Source: Actinomycetota bacterium (GTDB taxonomy: Bacteria > Actinomycetota > UBA4738 > G016210805). From it: 10,830 nucleotides of DNA. The notes beneath the pieces were generated by a model, which was not told the origin of the DNA, made no database searches, and saw only the letters and a program-made list of their open reading frames with translations. Where the stretch lies: positions 1 through 10,830 of the forward strand of contig JACQTL010000216.1 of assembly GCA_016210805.1 (NCBI GenBank), in the 5' to 3' direction. The position numbers and the translations under genes are program-made. Positions 1 to 7,741 of this stretch are shown here, in pieces (position 1 is the first letter of the stretch; each line of letters opens with the position of its first letter).

Positions 1-554
1 CGCTCGATGACGTCGGCCCTCCGCTCCCCCTCGTAGAAGCTGTCGGTGCTCCTGGTGAGACCGACGGGGAGCTCGACCCCGGCCGCGGCGGCCGCCTCCA
101 GGAGCGCCCAGAGCACCCGGGGAGAGGCGACCGCGGGGTAGATGCCGGGCGCGTAGTAGAGGGAGGTCCCCTCATCGCGGACGGCCCCGTGTGCGGCGGC
201 TATCGCCCCCACGGGGAGGTCCGGGTCGATGGCCGCGCAGCTGCCCACGCGGATGAAGGTGCGGGCGCCACACGCGGCCAGCTCCTCCACGGCGATGGAC
301 AGGGATGGCGAGCCCACGCCGCTCGTGGCCACGGTGATCCGACTCTCCCCGCGGGCCCCCGTGTACACCGTGTAGCCGCGCTTGGCCCCGACCCTCTCCG
401 GCCCTTCCAGCATCCCCGCCATCAGCTCGACCCGCTCCGGGCTTCCCGACAGCAGGGCGACCGAGGCCACGTCACCGTCCCCCCGGATCCCCAGGTGGGG
501 GAACGTCCCGTCCGGGAGCCGGAGGTACCGCTCGGTCAGCCATCCCGCAGTCAT
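1..554 (-). CDS. Uridine phosphorylase-like nucleoside phosphorylase (C-terminus cut by window edge)
   Basis: Predicted cytoplasmic NP-I family phosphorylase (PNP_UDP_1 fold) that splits a nucleoside with phosphate into free base and (deoxy)ribose-1-phosphate. Only 184 codons are present; family members are about 250 residues, so roughly the last quarter lies off the left edge. Seen: SGSPERV at residues 36-42 (phosphate-loop position), the uridine-phosphorylase signature SGVGSPS...IAVEEL at 78-92, IRVGSCAAIDPDLPVG at 101-116, then a VRDEGTSLYYAP-type segment and TDSFYEG near the cut. These fit uridine phosphorylase better than trimeric purine phosphorylase. The ATG overlaps the TGA of the upstream amidohydrolase (ATGA, 551-554), suggesting translational coupling. 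The phosphate loop reads SGSP, where E. coli Udp has a GDP core. Family call is firm; the preferred base (uracil, hypoxanthine or a modified base) is unknown. Confidence 0.88.
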   Translation of the reverse strand, partial: MTAGWLTERYLRLPDGTFPHLGIRGDGDVASVALLSGSPERVELMAGMLEGPERVGAKRGYTVYTGARGESRITVATSGVGSPSLSIAVEELAACGARTFIRVGSCAAIDPDLPVGAIAAAHGAVRDEGTSLYYAPGIYPAVASPRVLWALLEAAAAAGVELPVGLTRSTDSFYEGERRADVIE

Positions 555-1909
555 CGCGTCCCCCCGATCACGGAGTCCAGGACGCCCGCCTTGGCCAGCA
601 GGTCCCGGGCCTCCCGGTCGACCAGCTCCTCGATCTCGTCGAACTCGATCGTCTCGACCACCCGGTCCTCCATCAGGACCCGGCCCTCCACGACGGTGGC
701 CAGCACGTCGGAGTCGTTCGAAGACCACACGATGTGCTCGGCCACGTTCCCCCCCCGCTCCCGGAAGGCCGGCCACGCGTGAGCGGTGTGCAGGTCGACG
801 ACGATGAGGTCGGCGGCCTTGCCCACCTCGAGCGTGCCGATCCGGTCCCCCAGGCCGAGGGCCCGGGCCGAGCCGATCGTGGCCAGGCGGAGCAGGGAAG
901 GCGCGCTCATCACCGTGGCGTCTCGCCGATGGAGCTTCTGCAGGAGCCCCGCCTGGCGCATCTCCTCGACCATGTCGAGGTTGTTGTTCGTCATCACCGA
1001 GTCCGTCCCCAGCCCCACCCTGATCCCGGCGCCCTGCATCTCGAGCACCCGGGCCACCCCGTTGCCGAGCTTCATGTTGGAGGTGGGACAGTGGGCGACA
1101 GCGACGTCCCGATCGGCCAGGAGCTCGACGTCGGCGTCGTCGAGCTGGATGCAGTGGGCGGCCACCACGTCGGGCCCCAGCCCGAGGAGCCGATCGAGGT
1201 AGGCGGCCGGGGTGAGGCCGCCGGTCCGCCCCCGAACGATCTCGACCTCCGCGACGCTCTCGGCGAGGTGGGTGTGGATGCCGACGCCGTAGCGTCCGGC
1301 GAGCTCCCGGACCCTGGCGAAGGTCTCCTCGTGGCAGGAGTAGATGGCGTGCGGGCCGAACCAGGTCCTGATGCGATCGGGCACGCGGTCCCGCCACTCC
1401 TCTATGAACGCGACCGAGGAGTCCAGGGTCTCGCCCGCACCGAGCGGTTCGTCGATCAGCTGCGGGGCGAACGTCGCGCGCAGGCCGGACCGTTCGGCCA
1501 CCGCGGCGGCCTCGGCCGGGAACCGGAAGATGTCGATGAAGGCCGTCGTGCCGCCCTGGATCATCTCGAGCTGGTTCATGAGGGCGGCGGCCCGCATGTG
1601 CCGGGGCTCGTAGGCCTTGTCCTTGGGGAGGGCGAACTCCTCCAGCCACCTCATGAAGGGGAGGTCCTCGAACAGGCCCCGGTCGAGCACCTCGTGCATG
1701 TGGGCGTTCACGAGCCCGGGCATCACGGCGTTCCCCCGGGCCTCCAAGACCCGCGTCGCCCGGATCCCCAGGTCGGGGCCGAGGGCCACGATGTCCCCGC
1801 CCTCCACGGCGACGTCGCCCTCGAAGACGGTCCAGGCGTCGTCCATGGTGAGCACGACGCCACCCCGGACCAGGAGGTCGACGCGGCCGGTGCGGTCCGG
1901 GGCCACCAC
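551..1909 (-). CDS. Amidohydrolase of the MTA/S-adenosylhomocysteine deaminase (TRZ/ATZ) type
   Basis: Predicted cytoplasmic zinc deaminase of 452 residues, normal length for the family, which removes the 6-amino group of adenosine-like nucleosides (MTA, SAH, adenosine) or related amino-heterocycles. An N-terminal beta-sandwich strand (LLVRGGVVLTMDD) is followed by the TIM barrel. Metal site: H70-M71-H72 in NAHMH, H214 in IHTHLAES, D303 in GLGTDS; catalytic E217 and H252. The 51-residue step from H252 to D303 equals that in Thermotoga TM0936 as I recall it (H228 to D279). The C-terminal sandwich has the usual GTLEVGKAADLIVVD motif. It starts at GTG 1909, two bases after the TAG of the LLM gene, with no strong Shine-Dalgarno. 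It ends overlapping the phosphorylase start, so nucleoside deamination followed by phosphorolysis is the natural reading. Alternatives are guanine- or 8-oxopurine-type deaminases of the same superfamily. Confidence 0.9.
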   Translation of the reverse strand: MVAPDRTGRVDLLVRGGVVLTMDDAWTVFEGDVAVEGGDIVALGPDLGIRATRVLEARGNAVMPGLVNAHMHEVLDRGLFEDLPFMRWLEEFALPKDKAYEPRHMRAAALMNQLEMIQGGTTAFIDIFRFPAEAAAVAERSGLRATFAPQLIDEPLGAGETLDSSVAFIEEWRDRVPDRIRTWFGPHAIYSCHEETFARVRELAGRYGVGIHTHLAESVAEVEIVRGRTGGLTPAAYLDRLLGLGPDVVAAHCIQLDDADVELLADRDVAVAHCPTSNMKLGNGVARVLEMQGAGIRVGLGTDSVMTNNNLDMVEEMRQAGLLQKLHRRDATVMSAPSLLRLATIGSARALGLGDRIGTLEVGKAADLIVVDLHTAHAWPAFRERGGNVAEHIVWSSNDSDVLATVVEGRVLMEDRVVETIEFDEIEELVDREARDLLAKAGVLDSVIGGTR

Positions 1910-1911
1910 GG

Positions 1912-2868
1912 CTACCCCGCCACCGCCGGGACGACCTCGCGGGCGAACCGGTCGATGCCCTCGGGGGTGAACGGTGGCCGGAGGTTCATCACGATCAGCG
2001 ACACCCCGGCGGCCTCGTAGCTCCTCGCCACCCGGGCCATGTCCTCCGGGGTCCCCACCAGGATCCGGCTCCTGACCTCCTCCTCGGTCCCGCCGCGGGT
2101 CCGCTGCACGTGACGGACGACCCGCTCCTCCCGCTCGCGATCCCCCGACAGCTCGACGAAGACCAGCACGCTCCGCACGAGATCACCGGGGTGACGGCCG
2201 ACCGACCGGCAGGCCTCGTCCAGGCCGTCGTTCAGGGCACGCCACTCCCACGGCGGGGGGAAGCTGTTGAAGAGGTCGGCGTGGCGGGCGGCGATCCGGC
2301 GCAGGCGCGGGCCGCTCCCCCCGACCAGCACCGGGATCCCGTCCGGGTTCACCGGCTTCGGCTCGAACACGGCCTCGCGCAGGCGCACGTGCCGCCCCTC
2401 GTAGTCGGTCACCTCCTGCCGGCACAGCAGGTGGAAGGTCTCCAGGGTCTCCTCCAGCCGGCCCATCCGCTCCCCGACCTCGGGGAAGGGGATGCCGTAC
2501 ATCTCGTGCTCGGTCCGGTGCCAGGCGGCCCCGACACCGAGGATCGCCCGGCCGCCCGTCACGTGGTCGAGCGTCACCGCCATCTTGGCCAGGAGGACGG
2601 GGTGGCGATAGGTGACCCCGGTCGCCAGCGTGCCCACCCGCAGCCGGCGGGTGCTCGCGGCCAGGGCCGCCAGCGTGGTCCACCCCTCGAGCTGAGGCCC
2701 GGGCGGGACCCTGGCCGGCTCGGGGACCCCGGGCCTCAGGTCGTTCAGGGGCACGAGGTGGTCGAACGTGAACGCCCCCCACAGGCCGGCATCGTCCGCG
2801 GCCCGCCACACGTCGGCGAGCATCGGGAAGTCGGTGTGCTCCGGAGGCGTCTGGATGGCGAAGCGCAT
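1912..2868 (-). CDS. LLM class (luciferase-like) oxidoreductase, probably F420-dependent
   Basis: A 318-residue TIM-barrel protein of the bacterial luciferase superfamily, full length. The sequence resembles the group annotated as Rv1855c-family F420-dependent oxidoreductases. Seen: MRFAIQTPPEHTDF at the N-terminus, FTFDHLVP at 33-40, EGWTTLAALAASTRRLRVGTLATGVTYRHP at about 61-90, the LDHVTGGRAILGVGAAW segment at 100-116, FEPKPV at 168-173 and IPVLVGGSG at 178-186. Such enzymes use F420 or FMN for hydride transfer or monooxygenation in the cytoplasm; the substrate cannot be predicted. ATG 2868 follows the permease stop by six bases and the gene is followed two bases later by the amidohydrolase, so it is cotranscribed. 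RutA, the uracil ring-opening oxygenase, is a distant relative of the same fold; similarity to RutA itself is not evident. Confidence 0.88.
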   Translation of the reverse strand: MRFAIQTPPEHTDFPMLADVWRAADDAGLWGAFTFDHLVPLNDLRPGVPEPARVPPGPQLEGWTTLAALAASTRRLRVGTLATGVTYRHPVLLAKMAVTLDHVTGGRAILGVGAAWHRTEHEMYGIPFPEVGERMGRLEETLETFHLLCRQEVTDYEGRHVRLREAVFEPKPVNPDGIPVLVGGSGPRLRRIAARHADLFNSFPPPWEWRALNDGLDEACRSVGRHPGDLVRSVLVFVELSGDREREERVVRHVQRTRGGTEEEVRSRILVGTPEDMARVARSYEAAGVSLIVMNLRPPFTPEGIDRFAREVVPAVAG

Positions 2869-2874
2869 CGGCCG

Positions 2875-3795
2875 CTAGTCCTTCACGTAGGGCTTGCCGA
2901 TCGCCCCCGGGGCGGTGGCCCGGCCGATGAACGTGGCCAGGGCCACCAGGGCCACGAGGTACGGCAGGGCCAGCAGGAGGTCGTGGGGAAGGGGAAGGCC
3001 GACGGCCTGAGCCCGGAACTGGAACGCGTCGGCGAATCCCAGGAGCAGGCTGGCCGCGAGGATGGGGAGGGGCCGCCACTTCCCGAAGATCATGGCCGCC
3101 AGGGCGATGAACCCTCGCCCCTGCGTCATGCCTCGCTGGAACAGCCCCACCTGCACGAGCGAGAGGTAGACGCCCCCCAGCGCGGCCAGGGCCCCGGACG
3201 TGAGGACGGCGAGGTAGCGGGTGCGGATCACGTCGACGCCGGTCGACGCCGCGGCCTCGGGCACCTCCCCGCAGGCCCGGAGCCGGAGGCCGAGCGGCGT
3301 CCGGTAGAGGACGTAGAAGGCCACCGGGACCATCAGGAACCCGACGTAGTCCAGGATCGAGAGCTCCGCGAATATCTCACCGACCAGGGGGAGGTCGGAG
3401 AGCCCGGGGAGGACGACGGGCGGGATCCGCGCCACCGTCGGGCTCACCCCGGGCTGGCCCCAGATCGTGGGGATGAGCGCGGCCGTCACCCCGAGGGCGA
3501 GCAGGTTGATCGCGGTCGCGGACACGATCTGGTCCGCCCGGACCGTGATGGACAACAGGCCGTGGAGGGCTCCGAGGAGGATCCCCAGGCCCACACCGGC
3601 GGCCAGCCCGAGCCACGGGCTGCCGGTCCAGAACGTGACGGCGACCCCCAGGAACGCCCCGAAGAGCATCATGCCCTCCAGGGCGATGTTGATCACCCCC
3701 GAGCGCTCGGAGACCAGCCCCCCGTACGCCGCGAACAGGAGGGGCATCGACAGATGGATCCCCGAGATGACCAGCCCGATCGAGAAGACCCTCAT
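2875..3795 (-). CDS. ABC transporter permease, NupQ/BmpC-like (nucleoside import)
   Basis: A 306-residue inner-membrane permease of the branched-chain amino acid/sugar/nucleoside permease superfamily (BPD_transp_2 type), probably pairing with the permease upstream to form the channel. Seen: a hydrophobic start, the RSGVINIALEGMMLFGAF segment at 31-48 that is characteristic of these permeases, and about eight to ten hydrophobic stretches, including the C-terminal LLLALPYLVALVALATFIG. ATG 3795 overlaps the TGA of the upstream permease (ATGA, 3792-3795). Upstream in-frame starts up to 4908 were rejected because they would overlap that permease almost completely and encode Arg/Gly-rich non-membrane sequence. 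The order binding protein, ATPase, permease, permease matches Bacillus subtilis nupNOPQ. Confidence 0.92.
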   Translation of the reverse strand: MRVFSIGLVISGIHLSMPLLFAAYGGLVSERSGVINIALEGMMLFGAFLGVAVTFWTGSPWLGLAAGVGLGILLGALHGLLSITVRADQIVSATAINLLALGVTAALIPTIWGQPGVSPTVARIPPVVLPGLSDLPLVGEIFAELSILDYVGFLMVPVAFYVLYRTPLGLRLRACGEVPEAAASTGVDVIRTRYLAVLTSGALAALGGVYLSLVQVGLFQRGMTQGRGFIALAAMIFGKWRPLPILAASLLLGFADAFQFRAQAVGLPLPHDLLLALPYLVALVALATFIGRATAPGAIGKPYVKD

Positions 3796-4988
3796 ACGGG
3801 AGCGCCCTCCTGGGTGGTGACCCCGGCCGGCGAGGGAAGACCCTCTCCCGTCCGCATCCGCCGACGGCGCCCGAGGATCCGGTCCACCAGGGTGACGGCC
3901 GCCGCGAACCCAACCACGAGCCCGGAGAAGGCCGAGATCATGTCCCGCGACACCCCCGCCACCGCCTGGAGCAGGACCGAGCCCGATCGGAGCATCCCGA
4001 AGAAGAACGCGGCCGCGGCAACCCCGATCGGGTTGAGCGATCCGAGCAGCGCGACCCCGATCGCGTCGAACCCGTAGCCGGGGGAGAACTGGTCGAAGTA
4101 CCGGTGGTGCAGCCCGAGCACTTCGTTGGCCCCGGCCAGGCCGGCGAAGGCTCCCGACACGAGCATGGCCTGGACGATGGCCCTGGGCGGGGAGATGCCG
4201 TGGAACCGGGCGGCCACCGGGTTCCGCCCCACGACCCGGAACCGGTACCCGAGCGACGTCCTGAACACCAGGTACCACATGAAGCCCACGGCGACGACGA
4301 CGATGAAGATGCCCGCGTGCAGGCGCGTGGGCGACCAGATCCGGGGGAGGCCGGCGGACGGCGCGACCAGCTCGGTGGCCGAGGGCTGGGTCCGGGAGAC
4401 GAGGAGGCCGCCCGGCTTGACCAGGTACCGGGACACGCTGAACGCGACGTAGTTCAGCATGATCGTGGTGATCACCTCGTGCACCCCTCGGAAGGCCTTG
4501 AGGAGGGCGGGGATCAGGGCCCACAGACCCCCCGCCAGCATGGCGCCGGCCACCGCGACGAGGACGTGGATCCCGGCCGGCAGGTCGAGCTTGGCCCCGA
4601 TCGTCCCGGCCACGAGGCCGCCCATGAGGAGCTGCCCCTCCACGCCGATGTTGAAAAGGCCGGCCTGGAAGGCCACGGCCACGGCCAGCCCCCCGAGGAG
4701 CAGGGGCATCATCGAGACCAGGGTCTCGGCCAGGGCCTGCTTGCTCCCGATGCTGCCCTCGAACAGGGCCCCGTAGCCGTTCAGGGGATCGGATCCAGCG
4801 GCGTACAGGAGCGGGATCCCGGCCACGAGCGCGGCCACCAGCACCAGCGCGAAGTTCCGTGCGTTGCGCAGCGGCCCGCCCAGGGCATCCGTCAGGCGGC
4901 CACTCCACGTCGTGGCGGGGAGCAGGGCCGAGTCCGGCGGGCCGGCGGACCGGAGCCGGCCGTTCCCGGGGTCCTTCGGCGCGCTCAC
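3792..4988 (-). CDS. ABC transporter permease, NupP/BmpB-like (nucleoside import)
   Basis: A 398-residue inner-membrane permease with a polar, Pro/Gly-rich cytoplasmic N-terminus of about 45 residues, then membrane segments beginning FALVLVAALVAGIPLLY (46-62). The family segment AFQAGLFNIGVEGQLLMGG lies at 106-124, followed by EVITTIMLNYVAFSVSRYLV at 171-190 and GFDAIGVALLGSLNPIGV at 306-323. The tail (RRRRMRT onward) is basic and cytoplasmic. GTG 4988 is chosen because it overlaps the ATPase TGA by four bases (GTGA, 4985-4988). The longer in-frame extension to 5561 lies wholly inside the ATPase gene and has no membrane character. It should partner the next permease in one importer. Confidence 0.92.
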   Translation of the reverse strand: MSAPKDPGNGRLRSAGPPDSALLPATTWSGRLTDALGGPLRNARNFALVLVAALVAGIPLLYAAGSDPLNGYGALFEGSIGSKQALAETLVSMMPLLLGGLAVAVAFQAGLFNIGVEGQLLMGGLVAGTIGAKLDLPAGIHVLVAVAGAMLAGGLWALIPALLKAFRGVHEVITTIMLNYVAFSVSRYLVKPGGLLVSRTQPSATELVAPSAGLPRIWSPTRLHAGIFIVVVAVGFMWYLVFRTSLGYRFRVVGRNPVAARFHGISPPRAIVQAMLVSGAFAGLAGANEVLGLHHRYFDQFSPGYGFDAIGVALLGSLNPIGVAAAAFFFGMLRSGSVLLQAVAGVSRDMISAFSGLVVGFAAAVTLVDRILGRRRRMRTGEGLPSPAGVTTQEGAPV

Positions 4989-6574
4989 GTGGCGGCGGCC
5001 TCCACGGACCCGGTCCGGTCGGTCCGCCCCCGGGTCATCCACAGCCCCAGGGTCTCCTCGTCGACCTCGGACGGGCGGGCGGAGCCCACCATCGCCCCCC
5101 CGGACACGACCAGGATCCGGTCGGAGAGCGTCATGATCTCCGTGAGGTCGAGGCTCACCAGGAGGACCCCCCGACCGTCGGCTCTCAGCTCGTCGAGCTC
5201 CTCGTGGACGAACGAGGTCGCGGCCAGGTCCAGGCCCCGAGTGGGCTGGGCCGCGACGATCAGGGACGGACGACGGGCCAGCTCCCGCCCCACGACGAGC
5301 TTCTGCTGGTTCCCGCCCGAGAGCGACGACGCCGTGACCCGCACGGAGGGCGTGCGAACGTCGAACCGCCGGACGAGCTCGGCGGCGAAGTCCCGGATCC
5401 TCTGGACCGACAGCCACCGGCCCCTCCGATGGAACCTGGGCTGGTTCTGGTAGCCGAGCAGGGCGTTCTCGGCCACCGGCATGCTCATGACCAGGGCGGC
5501 AGATTGCCGGTCCTCCGCGATGTGCCCGATCCCGGCCCTGAGCCGGCGGTCCACCGGCCACCGGGTCACGTCGGTCCCGTTCAGGAGGATCCGTCCGGAC
5601 GCGCAGCCCCGGATCCCCAGGATGAGCTCGATGAGCTCGTTCTGACCGTTCCCCTCGACCCCGGCCAGGCCGACGATCTCACCGCCCCTCACCTCCATGT
5701 CGATCGGCGCGAGGGCCCCGCCGTCGGTCGCCCCGGAGAGGATCAGCACGGGGGCGCCCGGCGCGTGGGGCCGGCCGGGACCGGCGGGGAGGTCCCGACC
5801 GACCATCATCCGGGCCAGGTCCCGCTCCACCGCATCCCTATCCGGCCCCGGCCCCCGATGCTCCGGCCCGATCTCCCGCTCGCCGACCACCTCCCCGTCA
5901 CGGAGGACGGTGACCCGGTCGCAGAGGTCGATCACCTCGGCGAGCTTGTGGCTGATGAAGATCACGGTGCGTCCCTGCTCCCTGAGGGTCCGGAGCACCC
6001 CGTGGAGCTCGGCGGACTCCTGAGGGGTGAGAGCCGCCGTCGGCTCGTCGAGGATGAGGACCTCCGCGCCCCGGTGGAGGATCTTGAGGATCTCGACCCG
6101 CTGGCGGGCTCCGACGGACATGTCGGCGACGCGGGCGTTCGGGTCGATGCGGAAGCCGTACCGGTCGGAGAGCTCCTGTATCCGGGCGGCTGCCGCCCGG
6201 AGCGCGAGCCGTCCGAAGCGGGTGGTCGGCTCGTTCCCCAGGATCAGGTTCTGGGTCACCGTGAAGTCGGGGATCAGGCTGAAGTGCTGCTGGACCATCC
6301 CCACCCGAGCCTCCAGGGCGTCCGCGGGGGAGCCGAACCGGACCTTCCGCCCGGACAGCTCGATGCCTCCACGGGTCGGCGAGACCAGCCCGAACAGGAC
6401 CTTCATCAGGGTCGACTTCCCGGCCCCGTTCTCGCCGAGCAGGCCGTGGATCGACCCCGCCCGCACGGCGAGGTCGATCCCGCGGTTGGCCTGCACACCC
6501 CCCGAGTAGGTCTTCCAGATGCCCCGGAGCCGGACGGCCGGCTCCGGGGCCTGGACCGCGTCGGGACCCGCCAT
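4985..6574 (-). CDS. Double-domain ABC transporter ATPase, NupO/RbsA-like
   Basis: A 529-residue cytoplasmic ATPase with two fused nucleotide-binding domains, the usual size for sugar and nucleoside importers. Domain 1 is complete: Walker A GENGAGKST at 47-55, Q-loop near 95, signature SVGARQR at 153-159, Walker B VLILDE at 172-177 and switch His209. Domain 2 has a degenerate Walker A (GVEGNGQNE at 305-313), a good signature LSGGNQQK at 418-425, AAQPTRGLD at 441-449 in place of Walker B Asp-Glu, and Asp476 (VSLDL) at the switch-His position. Asymmetry of this kind is common in the family, so one competent ATP site is expected. The start is ATG 6574, sharing one base with the upstream TGA (TGATG); the adjacent GTG at 6577 would add one Met and overlap by four bases. 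It energises the two downstream permeases. Confidence 0.94.
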   Translation of the reverse strand: MAGPDAVQAPEPAVRLRGIWKTYSGGVQANRGIDLAVRAGSIHGLLGENGAGKSTLMKVLFGLVSPTRGGIELSGRKVRFGSPADALEARVGMVQQHFSLIPDFTVTQNLILGNEPTTRFGRLALRAAAARIQELSDRYGFRIDPNARVADMSVGARQRVEILKILHRGAEVLILDEPTAALTPQESAELHGVLRTLREQGRTVIFISHKLAEVIDLCDRVTVLRDGEVVGEREIGPEHRGPGPDRDAVERDLARMMVGRDLPAGPGRPHAPGAPVLILSGATDGGALAPIDMEVRGGEIVGLAGVEGNGQNELIELILGIRGCASGRILLNGTDVTRWPVDRRLRAGIGHIAEDRQSAALVMSMPVAENALLGYQNQPRFHRRGRWLSVQRIRDFAAELVRRFDVRTPSVRVTASSLSGGNQQKLVVGRELARRPSLIVAAQPTRGLDLAATSFVHEELDELRADGRGVLLVSLDLTEIMTLSDRILVVSGGAMVGSARPSEVDEETLGLWMTRGRTDRTGSVEAAAT

Positions 6575-7710
6575 CACCCCGCCGGCGGGGTGAAGGCCTC
6601 GAGCTCCTCGAGCGTGGCCGGGACCACGAGCTCACCCGACCTGATCATGTCGCTGTACAGGTTGACGGCGTCCTGGACCTCCTGGGGGAGGTCGCCGAAG
6701 GTGTTCTCGCAGACCCCCACGCCGTCCTCCGCGAGCCCGTAGCTCACCACCCCGCCCTGGAACGTGCCGTCCACGACCTGCTGGGCGGCCTTGAACACCG
6801 ACCCCGAGACGTCCTTGTTGGCCGAGGTCAGGAAGTTCTCGGGGGCCAGCTGATCCTTGCACGTGTCGGTCCCCATCACCCAGAACCCGGGCCCGCGCTC
6901 CTTGGCGGCCTCGTAGGACCCGAGGCCGCCGGCGCCGGCCACCTCGAACACGACGTCCGCCCCGGTGTCGTAGTAGCCGTTGGTGACCTCCTTCACCCTG
7001 GCCGGGTCGTTGAACGACCCCACGTAGGCCACCTCGACGTTGGCCTCCGGGTTCACGGTCTCGAGCGCCGACTGGAAGCCGGTCAGGAACCGGACCACCG
7101 GCGGGATCTCGATGCCCCCCACGAACCCTAGCTGGTTCGTCTCCGTGGTCATCCCGGCGATCACGCCGGCCAGGAACGCGCCCTCGTGCTCCTTGAACAG
7201 CACGCTCTGGACGTTCTGGTCCGGGATGTCGTCGCTGAAGTCCTCCGGGGTCCCGGCGTTGTCCGCCGAGACGGCGTCGATCAGGACGAACTTCGCGTCC
7301 GGGTTCGCCGCGGCCACCTCGTGCACCGCGTCGGCGATCAGGAACCCGACCCCGACCGTCATCGTCGCGCCTGACGACACCGCCTGTGAGAGGTTGGGGA
7401 CGTACTGGGCCTGCTCGGCCGATTCGATGACCCTGGCCTCGCCCCCCAGCTCGTCGGCGGCCTGCGAGACGCCTGCGAAGGCGAGGTCGTTGAAGCCCTT
7501 GTCGCCCAGGCCCGCCTGGTCGGTGACCATGAACCAGATGAAGTCGGCCTCGCCGTTCCCGGTGTCGCCGTTGCCACCGTTGCCGCCGTTGCCACCGTTC
7601 CCGCCGTTCCCGCCGTTCCCGTCGCCGGTTCCGCCGCCGTTGCATGCCGCGGCCACCAGGGCGAACACGACCAAGAGCGGGACCACTCCCCGCAGCCTGC
7701 GCACGCTCAT
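6574..7710 (-). CDS. BMP-family nucleoside-binding lipoprotein (PnrA/NupN-like)
   Basis: A 378-residue extracytoplasmic solute-binding protein for the transporter encoded downstream. The signal sequence has basic residues at 4-7, a hydrophobic core PLLVVFALVAAA at 11-22 and Cys23 in AAAC as the likely lipidation site. A Gly/Asn-rich linker follows (24-53), with five NGG units encoded by a tandem 9-bp repeat. The BMP domain starts near 57 with FIWFMVTD..GLGDKGFNDLAF, and continues through SQAVSSGATMTVGVGF, EHEGAFLAGVIAG and GADVVFEVAGAGGLG. Characterised relatives (Treponema PnrA, Bacillus NupN) bind purine or other nucleosides; ligand identity here is inferred. ATG 7710 is preceded by a purine run (7711-7720). 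It lies 31 bp after the Rieske gene and was probably transcribed with it. Confidence 0.93.
   Translation of the reverse strand: MSVRRLRGVVPLLVVFALVAAACNGGGTGDGNGGNGGNGGNGGNGGNGDTGNGEADFIWFMVTDQAGLGDKGFNDLAFAGVSQAADELGGEARVIESAEQAQYVPNLSQAVSSGATMTVGVGFLIADAVHEVAAANPDAKFVLIDAVSADNAGTPEDFSDDIPDQNVQSVLFKEHEGAFLAGVIAGMTTETNQLGFVGGIEIPPVVRFLTGFQSALETVNPEANVEVAYVGSFNDPARVKEVTNGYYDTGADVVFEVAGAGGLGSYEAAKERGPGFWVMGTDTCKDQLAPENFLTSANKDVSGSVFKAAQQVVDGTFQGGVVSYGLAEDGVGVCENTFGDLPQEVQDAVNLYSDMIRSGELVVPATLEELEAFTPPAG
7570..7623 (-). repeat. 9-bp tandem repeat encoding the Gly-Gly-Asn linker
   Basis: Six consecutive 9-bp units on the plus strand, consensus GTTSCCRCC. Units read GTTGCCACC, GTTGCCGCC, GTTGCCACC, GTTCCCGCC twice and GTTCCCGTC. 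On the coding strand they give Gly-Gly-Asn steps in the linker between the lipidated Cys and the binding domain. The length keeps frame, so copy-number change would alter tether length without breaking the gene. Confidence 0.85.
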
Positions 7711-7720
7711 CCCCCCTCCC
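7711..7720 (-). promoter_or_regulatory. Ribosome binding site of the BMP lipoprotein gene
   Basis: A ten-base purine run GGGAGGGGGG directly abuts ATG 7710. It supports this start and could help raise translation of the binding protein, which importers usually need in excess. Confidence 0.55.
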
Positions 7721-7741
7721 GCGACCGGTCCGTCCGGCCGC

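Noticed and set aside
2110..4077. Long plus-strand open frame of 655 codons opposite the LLM and permease genes
   Set aside because: The translation is Arg/Gly/Pro/Asp/His-rich with no domain motifs and lies antisense to well-supported genes; it is an open frame caused by high GC.
4989..5561. N-terminal extension of the upstream permease into the ATPase gene
   Set aside because: The extension is Arg/Gly-rich with no membrane segments and lies out of frame within the conserved second ATPase domain; GTG 4988 with the GTGA overlap is the better start.
4859..6742. Plus-strand open frame of 627 codons opposite the ATPase gene
   Set aside because: Low-complexity charged sequence antisense to a clear double ABC ATPase; no start signal or family features.
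7723..7730. GACCGGTC palindrome between the Rieske and BMP genes as a terminator or operator
   Set aside because: Only eight bases, no loop and no T-run on either strand; short GC palindromes are expected by chance here.
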